This document shows, in pieces, positions 36,836-49,283 of a DNA stretch of 64,000 nucleotides. Both the position numbers and the translations under genes were made by a program. Within the stretch, counting starts at the first letter, position 1. Every line of letters begins with the position of its first letter. This DNA comes from Pholiota molesta (Eukaryota > Basidiomycota > Agaricomycetes > Agaricales > Strophariaceae): assembly GCA_014925825.1 (NCBI GenBank), contig JACGCK010000030.1:310001-374000 (forward strand), read 5' to 3'. The notes beneath the pieces were generated by a model. It ran no database searches, had not been told where the DNA came from, and saw only the letters and a program-made list of their open reading frames with translations.

Positions 36836-39189
36836 ATGCAGAAATTATTGGTGGCCAACAGAGGCGAGAGTGAGTTGTCGTTCAAGTTGTTTGCGTGGCT
36901 GGCGCGGCTGAACCAAACGCTGACAACCGCTTTGATCCAAAACCACCATAGTCGCGATCCGCATATTACGCTCGGCGAGCGAACTTGGATGGACAACAGT
37001 CGCCGTATATATCGAGAACGATGGCAGCCATGCAAGCTTTGCAAATGAGGCAGTCAAGCTGGAGAGCGTTGCTGAATTTATGGATGTCAAGACCATCGTC
37101 GACGTCGCGAAAAGGTAGGTCTCTTATATACAACTTCTTTAACTTAATCTGACGCGTATATCAGGACTAAATGTACTCACATACATCCAGGATATGGCTT
37201 TCTAAGCGAGAGTCCAACTCTCCCTATCGCATTGGCCCAGGTGGGGTCAATTACCTTCGTTGGCCCTTCACCGGAAGCGCTCCAAATCTCCTCAGATAAG
37301 ATGCTTTCTCGAAATTTGGCCACCTCGCTCGGCATAAATATCGCGCCTGGAGTACGAGTCGCGTCTGCTGCCGATGTTCATGCCTTTGCCCAGACTGTTG
37401 GATATCCTGTAATGATCAAGGCACTCGATGGAGGTGGAGGACGTGGTATTCGCGTTGTTGATGCAGAAGCAAGGGTTGAAGAAGCATTCAAACGGTACGT
37501 AATTTTGTTCATCTCTTCCATTATTGTTTTTTCTAAAATTGTGTTATCCGGTATATTCAGATGTCTAGGAGAAAGCCCTTCCAAACAAGTATTTGTGGAA
37601 AGGGCGCTGACAGGCCCAGGATGGAAGCACATTGAAATTCAAGTCATTGGAGATGGAGCAACTGTAAACCATTTGTGGGAGCGAGAGTGCAGCGTACAAC
37701 GAAGGTAATGCCTTTTGTCTTCCGAGTCCTTAGAAACCAATTGACATTCGTTTTCAGGTTCCAGAAGATCATCGAGGTTCGTTTTACGCTCATGAATGAC
37801 TCCTCCAGTATCATTGATAATTGGGTATACTACATAGGTAGCTCCTTCACAACTTTCTCGTCAAATGATTCAGCCTATTGTCGACGCTTCCCTCAAGCTC
37901 GCAGCCCACCTGAAGTACAAGGGTCTTGGAACATTCGAATATTTGTTTAACGTTCAATCTCAAGATTGGGTCTTCCTCGAGATCAATCCACGCGTTCAAG
38001 TAGAACACACCATTACCGGTAAGAGTTTCGGACAATAATAATTCTGTTTGATATCTGACATATATTTTTAGAGGAAATAAGCGATGTTGATCTCGTCCGA
38101 ACCCAACTTCTGCTTTTCACTCCGGGAACGACATTATCTTCTCTTAATCTTAAATCTCAACCTTCTCCGCCAACATCGTACGCCATTCAACTTCGTCTCA
38201 CGGCCGAGGATCCCAGCCGCGCGTTCCAGCTATCTCCGGGTCCGATTCGTGCATCAGACATATCTTGGCCTGCTGGTAGAGGCATCCGCGTTGATACGTG
38301 GCTCGGAACGGGCCCATATACACACGAAGCTTTGATAGATGCGGATTGGACTGTGGGAACAGAGTTTGACTCTCTGCTCGCGAAGATCATCGTACGCGGT
38401 CGATCGTTTGACGAAGTGACGTCTAAAGCTCGCCGAGCGTTACACGAGACCAAAGTTGGAAATGGCACAGTGAAGACAAACATCGCGGTGCTGGCAGGCG
38501 TCATAGACCACCCGGATTGGGTGACTAGTGCTATTGATACTTTGTGGCTGGAACGGAATATCTCTGAAGTATTGGAACTCGGTAACAAGGCTACCGCCTC
38601 GGCCTTGGCGCATCGAAAGCCTCGCCAGAACACCAGCAAAGTTGGTACGGCTTCCTCAGCTAGCACGGGTACCTTGCTGCAACCAGGCACGTTGTTCAAC
38701 CTGACCCTTTCACCAATCAGCCCATCTTCTTCGTCATCCCCTACTCCAACCTTGTCTCCTACGTCTACACAGAAGCACACCCTAACCTTGAACACCATCG
38801 CCGAAAATGCCTTCCCTTCCGTGCTTTCAGGCACTCTTCAGACCTCCTTTTCTCCCGTTCCTCTGCAATTCTCCCTTGCTCAATCCACCTCAGCCGCCGT
38901 ATCCTCGGACGCATTCGAATTCGCGGACCTGAACGATCCCTCCCAGATAGCATCTCCGATGACCGGCAAGATTGTCGAGCTTCACCCCGCCTTCTCAGCC
39001 GCGTCCGGCGCCATACGGAAGGGAGAGGTCCTGTTGGTTTTGAGTGTGATGAAGATGGAGAATGTGGTGCTGGCCCCCTTTGATGGTGTTGTGGAACGGA
39101 CGGGTAAAGGAATCAAGGTCGGCGTTATCCTTGGTGAAGGCATGTTGGTATGTGTTGTTAATGGGAAAATGCCTGCTAGTCGGCTGTAG
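36836..39189 (+). CDS. Acyl-CoA carboxylase alpha subunit: biotin carboxylase with biotin carrier
   Basis: ATP-dependent carboxylation of biotin, then delivery to the carboxyltransferase subunit encoded head-to-head. Seven exons: 36836-36869, 36952-37114, 37165-37494, 37561-37704, 37758-37776, 37838-38018 and 38072-39189, totalling 1989 nt (662 residues). Order: biotin carboxylase N-domain starting at residue 1 (MQKLLVANRGEIAIRI, HPGYGFLSES), ATP-grasp glycine loop GGGGRGIRVV, HIEIQVIGD, HLWERECSVQRR, signature EINPRVQVEHTIT, C-domain, a Ser/Thr/Pro linker (SPISPSSSSSPTP), and the biotinyl domain with acceptor lysine in VMKMEN near the C-terminus. The protein begins directly with the catalytic fold, with no presequence. 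Mitochondrial MCC or PCC alpha chains are about 700-730 residues including targeting peptides. Exon 5 has only 19 nt. Which acyl-CoA is used is not known. Confidence 0.92.
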
Positions 39190-39602
39190 ATGTAGGTTTT
39201 TGCGTTGTAAAAGATGATACTGAGAATACTATATATGTGCCAAATTGTCATAAGTCGAGCGAAGCGAATTATCGAGTCTTGATGCCCTTTTCCACGACTC
39301 CCAATATTGCTCACACCTTGGTACTCTCGCAATATGATCTCAGCTAAGATTGAACTGGAATTATATTGCATAGGCGCTGAACACAGAACGTGAATAATCT
39401 TGCTGAATTCTCACATAACTATTTTTTTGTCTGGCGTCGGAAATGCTGACCCAGTGACACAAAGAAGGGAAAAACTGTATAGGTCAAATATCTGCAACCA
39501 GAAGGGTAAGTTGAACAGACAGTAGACGGTATTAAGTATATGCATTATCTCCTAAATATCGGATAGTTCAATAGCGCCATTCACAGGATTTGAAGATGAA
39601 TT
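39190..39602. terminator. Tail-to-tail intergenic with 3' regions of two convergent genes
   Basis: The 413 bases separate the stop codons of the biotin carboxylase gene (plus) and the aldo/keto reductase gene (minus). Presumably both 3' untranslated regions and poly(A) sites lie here. No canonical AATAAA is obvious. Confidence 0.3.
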
Positions 39603-41101
39603 TCATGCAATTTTAGGCGTGATGGGTTGGCTAAAGGGTGTCATGAAGTCGATGTCTCCTGCAACACTCATCATATAATTGTTGGATGTTCCATCTCCCT
39701 ATGAAGGATTTGGGTATCAGGATATAGCAGGGTATTCGAGTATGAGGAGCACTTACGCAGACCCAATGCGGCCAGCCTGGTTCAAAAACAGTGACGCTCT
39801 CAATATACTTGATGTGTTCTGGAGTCAAAGAAAGGTCCAGCGCCTCGAGGTTGGCTAATAAGTGTTCGACCTTGCGCCCCCCAAGTATCGGGAAGACATG
39901 AGTAGCCTTATGCATGATGTATGCAATAGCCACTATGATGAAAATTGCAAGTCAGCACCCAATGAATTGAATTGCACGCTTCATGATCTGACCTGAAGTG
40001 ATGTGCTTCGCTCCTATTTCAGCAGCGACTTTCTCAAGAGCTTCGCATACCCGCTTTTGATGCTCATTTCGCTCCCAATTGGGGTCAACAATGGTGCGTC
40101 CATTCTCTCCAGTCAGGCGACGTCTTTCCTCTTCCTCGTCTGTGCGGATTTTACCAGCGGCGAGGACATTCCAGACAGCGAGTGCCATGCCTGAATTCAA
40201 GTAACTCTAATTAACATCTCGATTCAATGAGTCAGGTTACGAGAGAATCACCTTCGGCTCTAGCCATAGGAATGACCTCTCGCTCGAAAGAGCGATCAAG
40301 GACATTCCAAGCGCCTTGGTAGACAGAGAAAGGAGTCAACGCGTGGTCGCGGGCGTATTGATTGGCCTTGGCGACGATCCAAGCAGGAGTATCAGCGATG
40401 CCCTGGAGTATTTTGAGTACGAGCGACATGACGGATACTGAAAGACTTACGAGATAGAGCACCTTCCTGTCCATGATGAGTGCATGGAGCGACCGCATCA
40501 CCTCCTCTACGCTGGTGTTCCAGTCCCACCAATGTACGTAGTAGAGATCGATGTAGGGTGTGCGAAGCTTCTTGAGAGATGCCTCGAGCGAGAGGTACAT
40601 GGATTTAGCGCCGTTTCCGGCGTATAAAATATGTTGCTTTATGTCCTTGTTACGATTCTTGAGGTTGGACGCATACTAGCAGGAGCAATGCACAATTATC
40701 AGGCGCATTTCAAACAAAATATGCGGAAAAGCCAACAAACCTTGGTGGCGATAAAGAGTTGATCTCTAATGCCTCGTTGTTCAGCCCACTCGCCAATAAA
40801 CATTTCAGAGGTTTCGTCTTGACTATGGAATGATTTACGTCAGTCAAACGTCTTGACCAATGATATAAAATTAAACTTACTAGAAATTGGCAGTGTCAAT
40901 AAAGTTGCCTCCATTATCAAAGTATGCGTCGAGAAGCTTGAAGCTCGATTCCTTGTCCATGCTGCCCATACCCATATCATGCCATTTGTCGCCGATGGAC
41001 ATGGCGCCGAGCTGCAAAGGAGAAACATGGACGCCAGCGGTCGGAGATAACAAACGATAGCGACCAAGCTTAGACTGTTGGGCGGGCGCTGGGACGAGCA
41101 T
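39603..41101 (-). CDS. Aldo/keto reductase, aryl-alcohol dehydrogenase type
   Basis: NADPH-dependent carbonyl/alcohol oxidoreductase, probably cytosolic. Seven exons: 40881-41101, 40741-40822, 40451-40675, 40252-40402, 39993-40190, 39757-39932 and 39603-39698, totalling 1149 nt (382 residues), the normal length for the fungal AAD/norsolorinic-acid-reductase-like branch. The catalytic tetrad is visible: Asp in FIDTAN, Tyr three residues later in NFYQDE, Lys in LFIATKY, His in YYVHWWDW. Cofactor-domain features follow ([16 protein letters not shown]). Start [16 protein letters not shown] was chosen because LGRYRLLSP begins the conserved fold. An upstream in-frame ATG at 41245 would add 48 unlikely residues. 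It lies beside the acyl-CoA carboxylase genes but converges on them, so a shared pathway is only a possibility. The substrate is unknown. Confidence 0.9.
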
Positions 41102-42327
41102 ATTTGCAGTCAAAGAGAACTGGTGAAGTAACGAAGGCTTTTGAGGAGAGGGCTTCTTGTCGAGAGAATGATAAATTTGCGGACCTTTATATACTGTTGA
41201 ATTCCATCCTGCGCTTAAGACTATTGGTGTCACAAAATATAGCAAGTCGACCTGGCCCTTTCGGAAAGTGCGTGTGGCAAATATCGCTTACTGATGCGTT
41301 CAAAGATTTGGGTGGAGGAGTTCATCCGAATAACATGACACACACAAGGTAGACACTTTTGGAGCACAATTCACTACTTGGGGAAATAAGGTGATGAGAA
41401 CCCATACACAGGCTGCCTGGCGATAGCAAAGATTGGCGGCTGGTGTGGCAAGAGACGCGTGTGTACGCGGCCGGTCACGATTTCCAAAGAAAAGAAGCTC
41501 GGAGAAGAGAAAAATGCGTTGCGTTGTCCGCCGAAGATAAACATGGCCCAAACAACATCGTCCAGACTTAAGCTGGAATCGCTGTCATAGCTCATCCTTA
41601 TGATCCTTCGACCTCAGCCACATCGGATGCTTTACGATTTTTTTGCGGTCTGAGCGAAAAAGGTAAGCGTAAGTGAGATATTCGACGAGAAGGACGGTTC
41701 GAACTAGGGTTCTAACCTATCCGCAAGCCTTTGACACAACGACCTTGAATTGTTTGCAAGATGTGGCCAGATAGCAGTTACCAGCGTTGCGGATCACACT
41801 GACAAGGACAAGCGTCGAGTTAAGATGAATCTGAGTCACATTCGATCATCTGAGGAAAAAGATATCCATTACAACAGTACGCCGGTGGCCACAAGTAGTT
41901 TGAGTCGTCGAAAGCTTTCTGCGCGAAATGCAGACCAAATTAACGACATAGGAGTTCATAGATGCTTGGTGTCAGGCGCTATAGTCGCAACAGATCCCGT
42001 CCAATTGTGAAAGGAATGATTCGGGTGTGAGTGTCCTTTCGATGTCCCATGAATTACAAACTTGGGCATCCGAAACCAATTCCAAATCCGAGTTCAGAGA
42101 ATGTTAAAAGCCTAATTTAAGGGGTTCAACGCAATCAGAAGAGTTGATTGACGATACGGAACATAAGTGTGGAAATCGTTGCAATATCATGGTCGAGGAC
42201 GAAAAGCAAGAGTGGTCATTGCGGCAAGAGTTGGTGATGTGTTTGGCTCCTAGAAGTTAGAACCAAATAAATATTCCCAAATTAGGACACCCATTTTCGT
42301 GAAATTCAATTGTGCTGCTAAACTTCC
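41102..42327. other. Intergenic between two divergent genes
   Basis: Contains the promoters of the reductase (minus) and of ribosome recycling factor (plus). No coding region is supported. A tRNA T-arm-like string at about 41697 is discussed among the rejected items. Confidence 0.4.
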
Positions 42328-43227
42328 ATGTCACTTCATCTTCTTCTACGGAATGCGCGTATAGCGGCGACAAATCCCGCTCTTAGGAGCTCAATATCAG
42401 TTCTGAGGAGCTCCGCATCTCTGACAGCTCTCTCACGGCAACCACAACGCGGCTACGCATCCAAAAACAAAGTGAAGGCGACCTCCACGATCGTTCCGGG
42501 CTCAAAGCAGCCTATTACGGACGCGGCGGCGCAACAAGAATATGACAAGGCAGAAACAGCAATGAAGACGTCCGTGGACTGGTTCAGGAAGGAGTGCGCA
42601 GCCTCAGAAACGCGTGCGGCTGGGCGCGTTACACCAGCGCTGCTCGCGCCCGTTCGTGTCAAGCTACCGGACAATCCGAAGACGATGAAACTCGAAGAGC
42701 TCGCCACTGTCGGCGTTCGAGAGGGCTCGACGCTGCTTATTACATTGTTTGACGAACATGTGAGGTTTTTGTACCCCCGAGTGATGTCTGCTCACCTTTG
42801 CTCTTAGTAGACCGTGAAACACGTCGAAGCTGCTCTTTATGCATCCGGAATCCCAGGTGTCGTCCCCCACCGACAAGATGCACGGACAATCAAAGTTCCA
42901 ATACCCAAGTACGCCCCTCGCTATCTCTATCTGAGGATTGTTATTGAAAGCATTCAGGCCGACAGTTGAAGCCAGGAAGGAGTTATTTGCCGCCGCCAAG
43001 CGGAAGGCAGAAGAAATCCGGGTCCAGGTTCGGAAACAACATACAACGAGCTTGAAGCGCGGAAAATACGAGAAGCACTCTGTTGAGTTGGAGGAGGTCT
43101 GTCTAGCATCTCATTCTCGGTGTTTCCGTATCTCATTCGCTCCTAGTTCCAAAAGTTGACGGATAAATACGTCAAAGAGGTCGACAAGATTCTCGCTGAC
43201 CTCCAAAAGGCAACTGGTGCCAAATGA
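42328..43227 (+). CDS. RRF1: Mitochondrial ribosome recycling factor
   Basis: Splits post-termination mitochondrial ribosomes together with EF-G. Exons: 42328-42759, 42811-42908, 42958-43096 and 43147-43227, totalling 750 nt (249 residues). The first 50 or so residues are Ser/Arg/Ala-rich and lack acids (MSLHLLLRNARIAATNPALR), a typical mitochondrial presequence. The RRF fold follows: MKTSVDWFRKECAASETRAAGRVTP, LEELATVGVREGSTLLITL, then TVKHVEAALYASGIPGV, RTIKVPIPKPTVEARKELF, KRKAEEIRVQVRKQH and a C-terminal helix ending LQKATGAK. The long N-terminal helix, beta domain and C-terminal helices appear in the expected order and the mature length (about 185-195) fits. The start is the first ATG and is required by the presequence. 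Confidence 0.93.
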
Positions 43228-43700
43228 TCCTGGCTTCGTTTTCTGTATATCGAAACAAGCGCCATCTCTGTTCTCTGGACTAAAATTTAATTTTTGAATG
43301 ATAGGCTCATCATCGAGCTGATCATTTTAATCATCACTACTCCGCTATATATCAACGAAAATGCGATTTTTGGATTCTTCGCCTACCTGAGGTCAACTAA
43401 TGAACCATTCAGAGATATCAATGACAAGCGCTGAATCAGCATCTCGCGGCTCTGACTTCCTCCAGTCGAACCCTGTAGGAGAGTTGACAAGCATGTCTAC
43501 GTGTTGACAATAAGCAACGCCAGTGAGTTTCCTATGTAATATACATCGCAGATGGTCCCCATAGCCCTGTGGCAAGTACATCCGAAGAAAAAACAAACTC
43601 GACAGGAGGAAGCAAAGGGAATCTTTGGTAGAGAGCTGGTTGAAGGATCGGTGAAAGTCGTTCCATCTCAAAATTCTCCATTCCATGAAATAAAAAAAGG
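43228..43700. other. Intergenic, 3' flank of ribosome recycling factor
   Basis: AT-rich. Open frames on the minus strand are short and uninformative. No feature is supported. Confidence 0.35.
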
Positions 43701-44110
43701 ATAGTAAGATTGAAGAAATTTACAAAGCGTACAGGCAATTCATCTCCTCCATCTGCCTTGAAATTATTTCAGCGACCTGATCGCACGAGTTCAATCGCAC
43801 GTCCAATATACCCTCCTGGCGTCGACGTCTCCATGCTTGGCGAAATAACTCCTATGATTCAAATTGTTGTCAAATTGAGTCAGGAATCTCGAGGAAATCC
43901 GGGGTGCGGCAATGGTTGACGAAGTGCCCATGATGCTCAGGCTTGTGATTATATATCTGCATGCCAATGGAATGCGCGAGCTTCGGAACCCTTGCGACGG
44001 CATGAATGCTTGAAAATCTTCGAGACATCGGAACGGAGATGAGTGGAAGAACTTGAAAGCGAACATGGACTTCGGACTGCAGCCGTCCAACAGCCGTCGT
44101 GGCGATGCAA
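43701..44110. repeat. Dispersed repeat, inverted copy of about 53320-53700
   Basis: The reverse complement of about 43740-44045 aligns with about 53320-53620. Landmarks are CATCTCCGTTCCG(A/G)TG, a block around GCATTCCATTGGCATGCAGATAT, and PPSAL-(K/Q)-x-FQR and GE(I/A)TP(M/I)IQ when the frame at 43710-43919 is translated. The two copies lie in opposite orientations almost 10 kb apart. They are probably remnants of the same mobile or gene-derived sequence; the family was not recognised. Confidence 0.55.
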
Positions 44111-46160
44111 CCTTTAAATTGTTCCGTCGGAGGGCTTAGGATGCATAGACAAACAAGAGCACCGTTCCGTGATTTCAACTTTCTCCGACGTCGGGGCAAA
44201 CGTCGGGTAGGCGGAGCGGTTCAACGCGGTTGCTTCTGACCATTTCTTACTCTCTCCAACTGCGGTTACAAACCTTTGGTTTTAGGATATCTCGTCAGCT
44301 CTTTTGGGTAAAGTCAAGTCTATGACCCACCATTAGTTGGTGTGTCTGAGGCAAGCTCGCTTGGAAACCAAGCGGTGGAGTTCCAGTCTTAGCGATAGTC
44401 ACCCTCAAAAACAGGGATTGTTTTCGACCTTTTCTGGACTCTAATTCTTTGTTTGCTTCTTCCCATTGCTAAAGAACCTCTCCGCCTGTATGCTGTGTTT
44501 GGGGCTCGGTATGCTGACTAGTCCTTTCATTGGCCTAATCTGCGTACTTGCTTCACCCTAGTCTCCTGTAGGCACACTTCCTGCAAACCAAAATGAAATT
44601 TCGAATCTTACAGGATCCCGACAAGCAAGTAAGTACGCAACATCGATCCTAGCTGGTGACTCCGGATCAGTGGTTCATTGTCATTCCACCAATGAAACCC
44701 TTGTCGCTATGTAGTGGTTGGACCCGCTCCGAACGGGATGGGTTTGGCAAGCCTGGGGGTTCGGGCTACCAGGTCTACTGTCCAGATCTTGTCGACTGCG
44801 CACGCCAGATGTCGACGCGCCTACATCTGGCCTACATACTCTTGCGAGCAATCATTTCAAAAATTGCATTGGGGCGCATCTCGCCTAGTTTCATGCGGCG
44901 GCGGCGCGCCCCACACGGCCCACGCAGCCCCGCCGCTCCCGACCGCCTCGAGGGCTTACCTCCTACATTTGAAGCGCCGCTGCCCAACGGAGCCTCAACC
45001 TATACTCGTATTTGGGTGCTGATGCTGTAAGTGTTGCACACCATTATTAGGGAACCTCGTCTTGAGAGCTCCTTATACTAATGGCGGCGTACTCGGTTGA
45101 CTCGGAGGCCGTAAAATTCTAGAAGATCTGAGCACAACTTTGGCTTCGCCGCCGGGGCGCGCGCAAAACTCTATCGCTGCAGGCTCTAAGGTTATTGATG
45201 ACCATACTCTCGGTCGGGGCGGGGAGACTTGTTCTGACTGACTGACTGTCCACGGAGCCCGACACATTTTTCACAAATCTGAAATCACAACGCCACCGAC
45301 TTTTCAATGACATCTACCGGGAGATTGGCAACTCCTACTTCCGTTTTAGGCCAACTTACCTTTTTATTTACAAGGCACGCCAATTAACAATCAACCCACT
45401 CTACGCTATCATGATGGCTCATGCTGATGTATTTTCATACTTATCGGATTGGCGTCCAAGGGGCTGGACGGGACAGTAAATCGCCTCACTTTCTTCACAA
45501 TGAAGAGGTAAGTCGTAGCAGCGCTGAAGAGGCGAGACGTGCAGACAGACAAAGCGGATCAAGCGCTGCGAACTCTGCTGCCCTGCTCAAAAGCTCATTA
45601 TCGGAGGAACAATACCATGACCTACATATGTTTTCCAGTCGACATCTGTACGACCAACTACTACCATCAAAACACCAACCCACGTCCACTCAAATTTCAA
45701 AATAAAAAAAGAAGGTGCGCTCATAGATCAGTCGACATACTACATACATCCTGTGGGAGCCTCCGACCACAGGCCACCACACCCGACATCCGGAGCGCCT
45801 TCCCGCGTATGTATAAAGCGGAAACCGAGCGCTGATAAGCACCAAATGCCGCACATACCCCGCACGGCCCACCGCAGTCCCCGTGGCCGTCTCTGTTCGG
45901 TGGGAACTTGGAAACCGTGCTCGGTATCCAGCGGCACCGCTTTCCCCCCTTCGTCCTTGCTACTCAATGACATTGATCGTGTTTTTGTCCTCGATATGGG
46001 TAGTGCGTCAATTTAGCAGTGGGTTGTGAGAGTGTGCTAGCTGCTGTAAGTACTTGGTATTGAGCTTGAGTTTTCAGCGGAGGGCGGCGTCCGTGGTGCG
46101 AAGACGGCGAGCGCCGCATTTTAATTGATGGAGATGAATTGGAAGACAACTAAGACGAGA
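44111..46160. other. Gene-poor stretch
   Basis: Both strands were examined. Open frames such as 44656-45030 (plus) are GC-biased and show no domain. A perfect short hairpin (CGCTTG/CAAGCG) occurs near 44360. Nothing can be supported as a gene. Confidence 0.35.
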
Positions 46161-46165
46161 TTGGT

Positions 46166-46385
46166 GTGTTATGTTATAAGTAATACAATCAAAGGCGTAT
46201 TCAACGGACACAATGGGTTCGTCTTCGATGTACTTATCTTCCTCTGATCCTACTTACGATAAATAACATAATTAACATAACAAAGGTGTGTTATACTTAT
46301 TTCATACAATCAAAGGTGTATTCATATTCAATGTACACAACGGATTCTTCTTCTCTCCATCTTCCTCCTGATCAATCCTAGTTGT
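46166..46385. repeat. Imperfect tandem repeat, two copies of about 105 bp
   Basis: Two copies, at about 46166-46255 and 46286-46385, share ATACAATCAAAGG(C/T)GTATTCA, CACAA(T/C)GG and a CTTCCTC-rich end. They are separated by an AT-rich stretch with ATAACATAATTAACATAAC. Confidence 0.7.
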
Positions 46386-46737
46386 ATTTTTATGATTATG
46401 ATAGATAACAAACACTGAGGCATTGACACTTCCATGAATCAGAAGCACCAAAGATCACGAACATAAAACATAGCCGCGGCGGAGAGGCAATGCGGTGCAC
46501 GCCGATATAACCCTCTCCCACTCCCAGTCCTGCTCTGCAGTCTTACTATCAGTATGTAGCCCATCATTCCCCTGCGAGCACCCTCCAGCCCTTTTGATAT
46601 AATGAATGACGCCCAACATACTTATGTCGTCTCTATTCCCCGGCAGGCCCGGGAAATGCACGGGCGCGCGATGCGCCACTCCGTCAAAAGGCCCAAGAAT
46701 AGCGCAGTGGAGCGGCCACCACCACCATCGCACAGCC

Positions 46738-47395
46738 GTGTGTGCCAGAAAGCGATACTTGTCTTTTTTTGTGTTTTGTTTTTGTTTTCCTCGCAAAGCG
46801 GCCGAGAGAATAAGGCAGAACAAGCAAGAGGGCTATCCGGATCAGGACCCCCAATCCAATCCGAACGTAAACTGTGGTTTTTGCCACAAAGCTATACTCA
46901 TCATGATCAGGACCCAGATAATCCAATCAATCTGAACATAGACGTGGATATGTATGCAGTGGGTATCAGGTCCAGGAATAGAGCGGGTTCTGGGATGCTG
47001 ATGTCGGTGGAGTTCCGAGTCATTCGATCGATGCATGATCTCTGAGCTCGTCCTTGAGATATGGTTGGTTATTATACGCACCGGTGTGGTGTGTGTGTGC
47101 CAGGAAATGATACTTGTTTTTTTTTTTGTTTTCTTTTTCTTCTTTCGTTTGCCAGGCAAGGCGGCCGAGAGAATAAGGAAGAACAAGCAAGAGGGCTATC
47201 CGGATCAGGACCCAGATAAATGCAATCCAATCCGAACGTAAACTGTGGTTTTTGCCACAAAGCTATGTATACGGACCAGGACTTGATAATCAATCCGAAC
47301 ATAGACATGGGTAGGTCTTAGAATAGAGAGGGTTCTAGGATGCTGATGTCGGTGGAATTCCGAGTCATTCGATCGATGATTATCTCTGAGCTCGC
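46738..47395. repeat. Direct tandem duplication of about 350 bp
   Basis: Copy one (46738-47052) and copy two (47087-47395) share a T-rich run after GATACTTGT, GCGGCCGAGAGAATAAGG, GGGCTATCCGGATCAGGACCC, GTAAACTGTGG with TTTTTGCCACAAAGCTAT, and an end block GTCATTCGATCGATG with TCTCTGAGCTCG. Copies differ by small indels and point changes. Flanking open frames are products of the duplication. Confidence 0.85.
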
Positions 47396-49283
47396 CACTT
47401 TTCTTTTATTAGTGCGACATGCACGAGCCAGAGCACGATCTCAGAGCAAGTCAGGAAAGAAGAAAGGAAGGAAGGAAGCTCAAGGAAGCTGACATATGGA
47501 AGATCCATCCCACCGGGCTTCCGTGGCGCACATATGTGACTTGAGCATGAAGGGCGTGGGGGCACAGACAGACAAGATTAGATCCACCCAGCCACCCACT
47601 GACCAGTGAGTGACTGCGCTGCCATTATGATCATTGCTTCCTTGTCCCAGGCCAAAAATGAATGACACCGCCTGCAAACGCTATCTCGAAGGACAGGTGC
47701 GATCTGGGGGCCCACCATCTGCGCGAATACGGTTGGGAGATGGAGATCCCGTGTGTGCGCTGGCAGGGAAGGCTAAGTGGCTATTTGCAGCGCAGGTGGA
47801 TCTTCGAGTTACGGGTGGATGCAGGTGGATGCGCATGGCAGATAGGCATCCCTCTGTGGGCACCTCGAGATGTGGTGGGGGAACAGCGCCGCGCGCTGGC
47901 AAGCGAGCATAACCAGCCTGGGGCCGCACAGTGAGGACTCAGAGGATGTCAGTGGGATGATGCTGGATCTGGGATCGCGCGCGCGTGTATCAAAATTAGA
48001 CATAGGTGGGAGCCTGACGTTAACCCTGGCTCGGAATAGGTGCTTTATGCCTGGGGACATGGATCTGGCGTAAGCTTCGCGATCGGACGCCGCGTGCTGT
48101 CAAAGGATGACTCTGTGCCAGTGCTGCCTTGTGAATGGCGGTACATAGTATCATTCGCGTGCCGCACCTATTAGGATCTGCTATTAGCCCTAGAAGCAGC
48201 TCCAAGTGCGTTGCTGTTCGAATACGAGACTAAAACCAGTTATCAGGATAATTTTGATCAGAGAACGAGTGCATACATATGTATATACCTTGGAAAACCG
48301 CTACGGACTCCAAAATAGCCCTGGCGCGACCACAGCGGGTGTCCTCGATAGCTCGTGGACTGTACCAGTGGTCGTATCGTACTAGGCGCTCGCGGCCTGC
48401 GGTGGGGAAGTGATCGCGGGGGCGCCAATTACGATGTGTAACTCCAAATGATTAGAATGATTTTCGCCCCCCAGCTTGCGCTGCTCTACTTCATATAGAG
48501 TGCGCAGGGCCGAGTCATGGGAGCTTATGTACGTAGTGCCAGGCTGGAGAGCAAGGGCGAGGGCGAGCGCCGCAGAGGATCAGGATATAGAGTTTGCAGT
48601 GGGATGACATATCTCCGCGCGAAGGGGGATGTCGGTGATGATGATGATTGCGCGTTGTGCGTGGTGTGGGGTCGTATGGCTTCGCGACTCTGGATGATGG
48701 ATGGATGGTAGGATGGATGGATGGATGACGTCGTTTATCTGCAGTTGATCATCTTACGATTCGCGAGCGCGCGCAGATGCGCGTGTGCAAGAGGAGTCGT
48801 GCTGTCGCTGTCCCTGTTCTGAATCTGAATCTTAGACGTACAAAAATACCATGCGTGCAACATGTTGTACATATGTCAGGTTCAGATTTTTTTTGTGTGG
48901 CAAAGGGTGGACCTGCAATTCCGTGGGAGTCGGTGGACGTGACGCGCAGTGATGGTGTGGTGGCATCGCCAAGGGATGGATTCCGCCTGTCGGAGGAGCC
49001 ATGGGTGGGTATGTAAGGAGGCTCGGAGGGCGGGGAGAAGGGCGTATGTAAGCCGAGAGGTGAAACGGGGATGATTTGCTGGATGCCGTGAGATGCCAGA
49101 TGGATCTGGCTCAGAGATGCATGCCCATCGGAGCAACAGAGATTGATGGGGCCCACCCCGACAAGCTCGCGGTCGAGGACATCGGACCAGTCCACTATAT
49201 AACTTCGCCTCGTGCTCAACTATCGCCATCTGCTCCGCACCAACTTCCAAAATACGACCAGCCTCCCACTAATTCCATCCACC
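47396..49283. other. Gene-poor stretch upstream of the F-box gene
   Basis: Contains an AAGG-type microsatellite (about 47460-47476) and a GGAT/ATGG microsatellite (48693-48727). Open frames on either strand have no domain signature. The last 200 bases probably hold the promoter and leader of the F-box gene. Confidence 0.35.

Noticed and set aside
41690..41765. tRNA-like sequence (GGTTCGAAC with flanking blocks) upstream of ribosome recycling factor
   Set aside because: The T-arm-like box is present, but no acceptor stem, no proper D-arm and no 7-nt anticodon loop with the invariant U could be folded on either strand.
44340..44400. Hairpin CGCTTG-GAAAC-CAAGCG looking like a serine-tRNA anticodon arm
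   Set aside because: The loop lacks U33 and the remaining cloverleaf cannot be formed.
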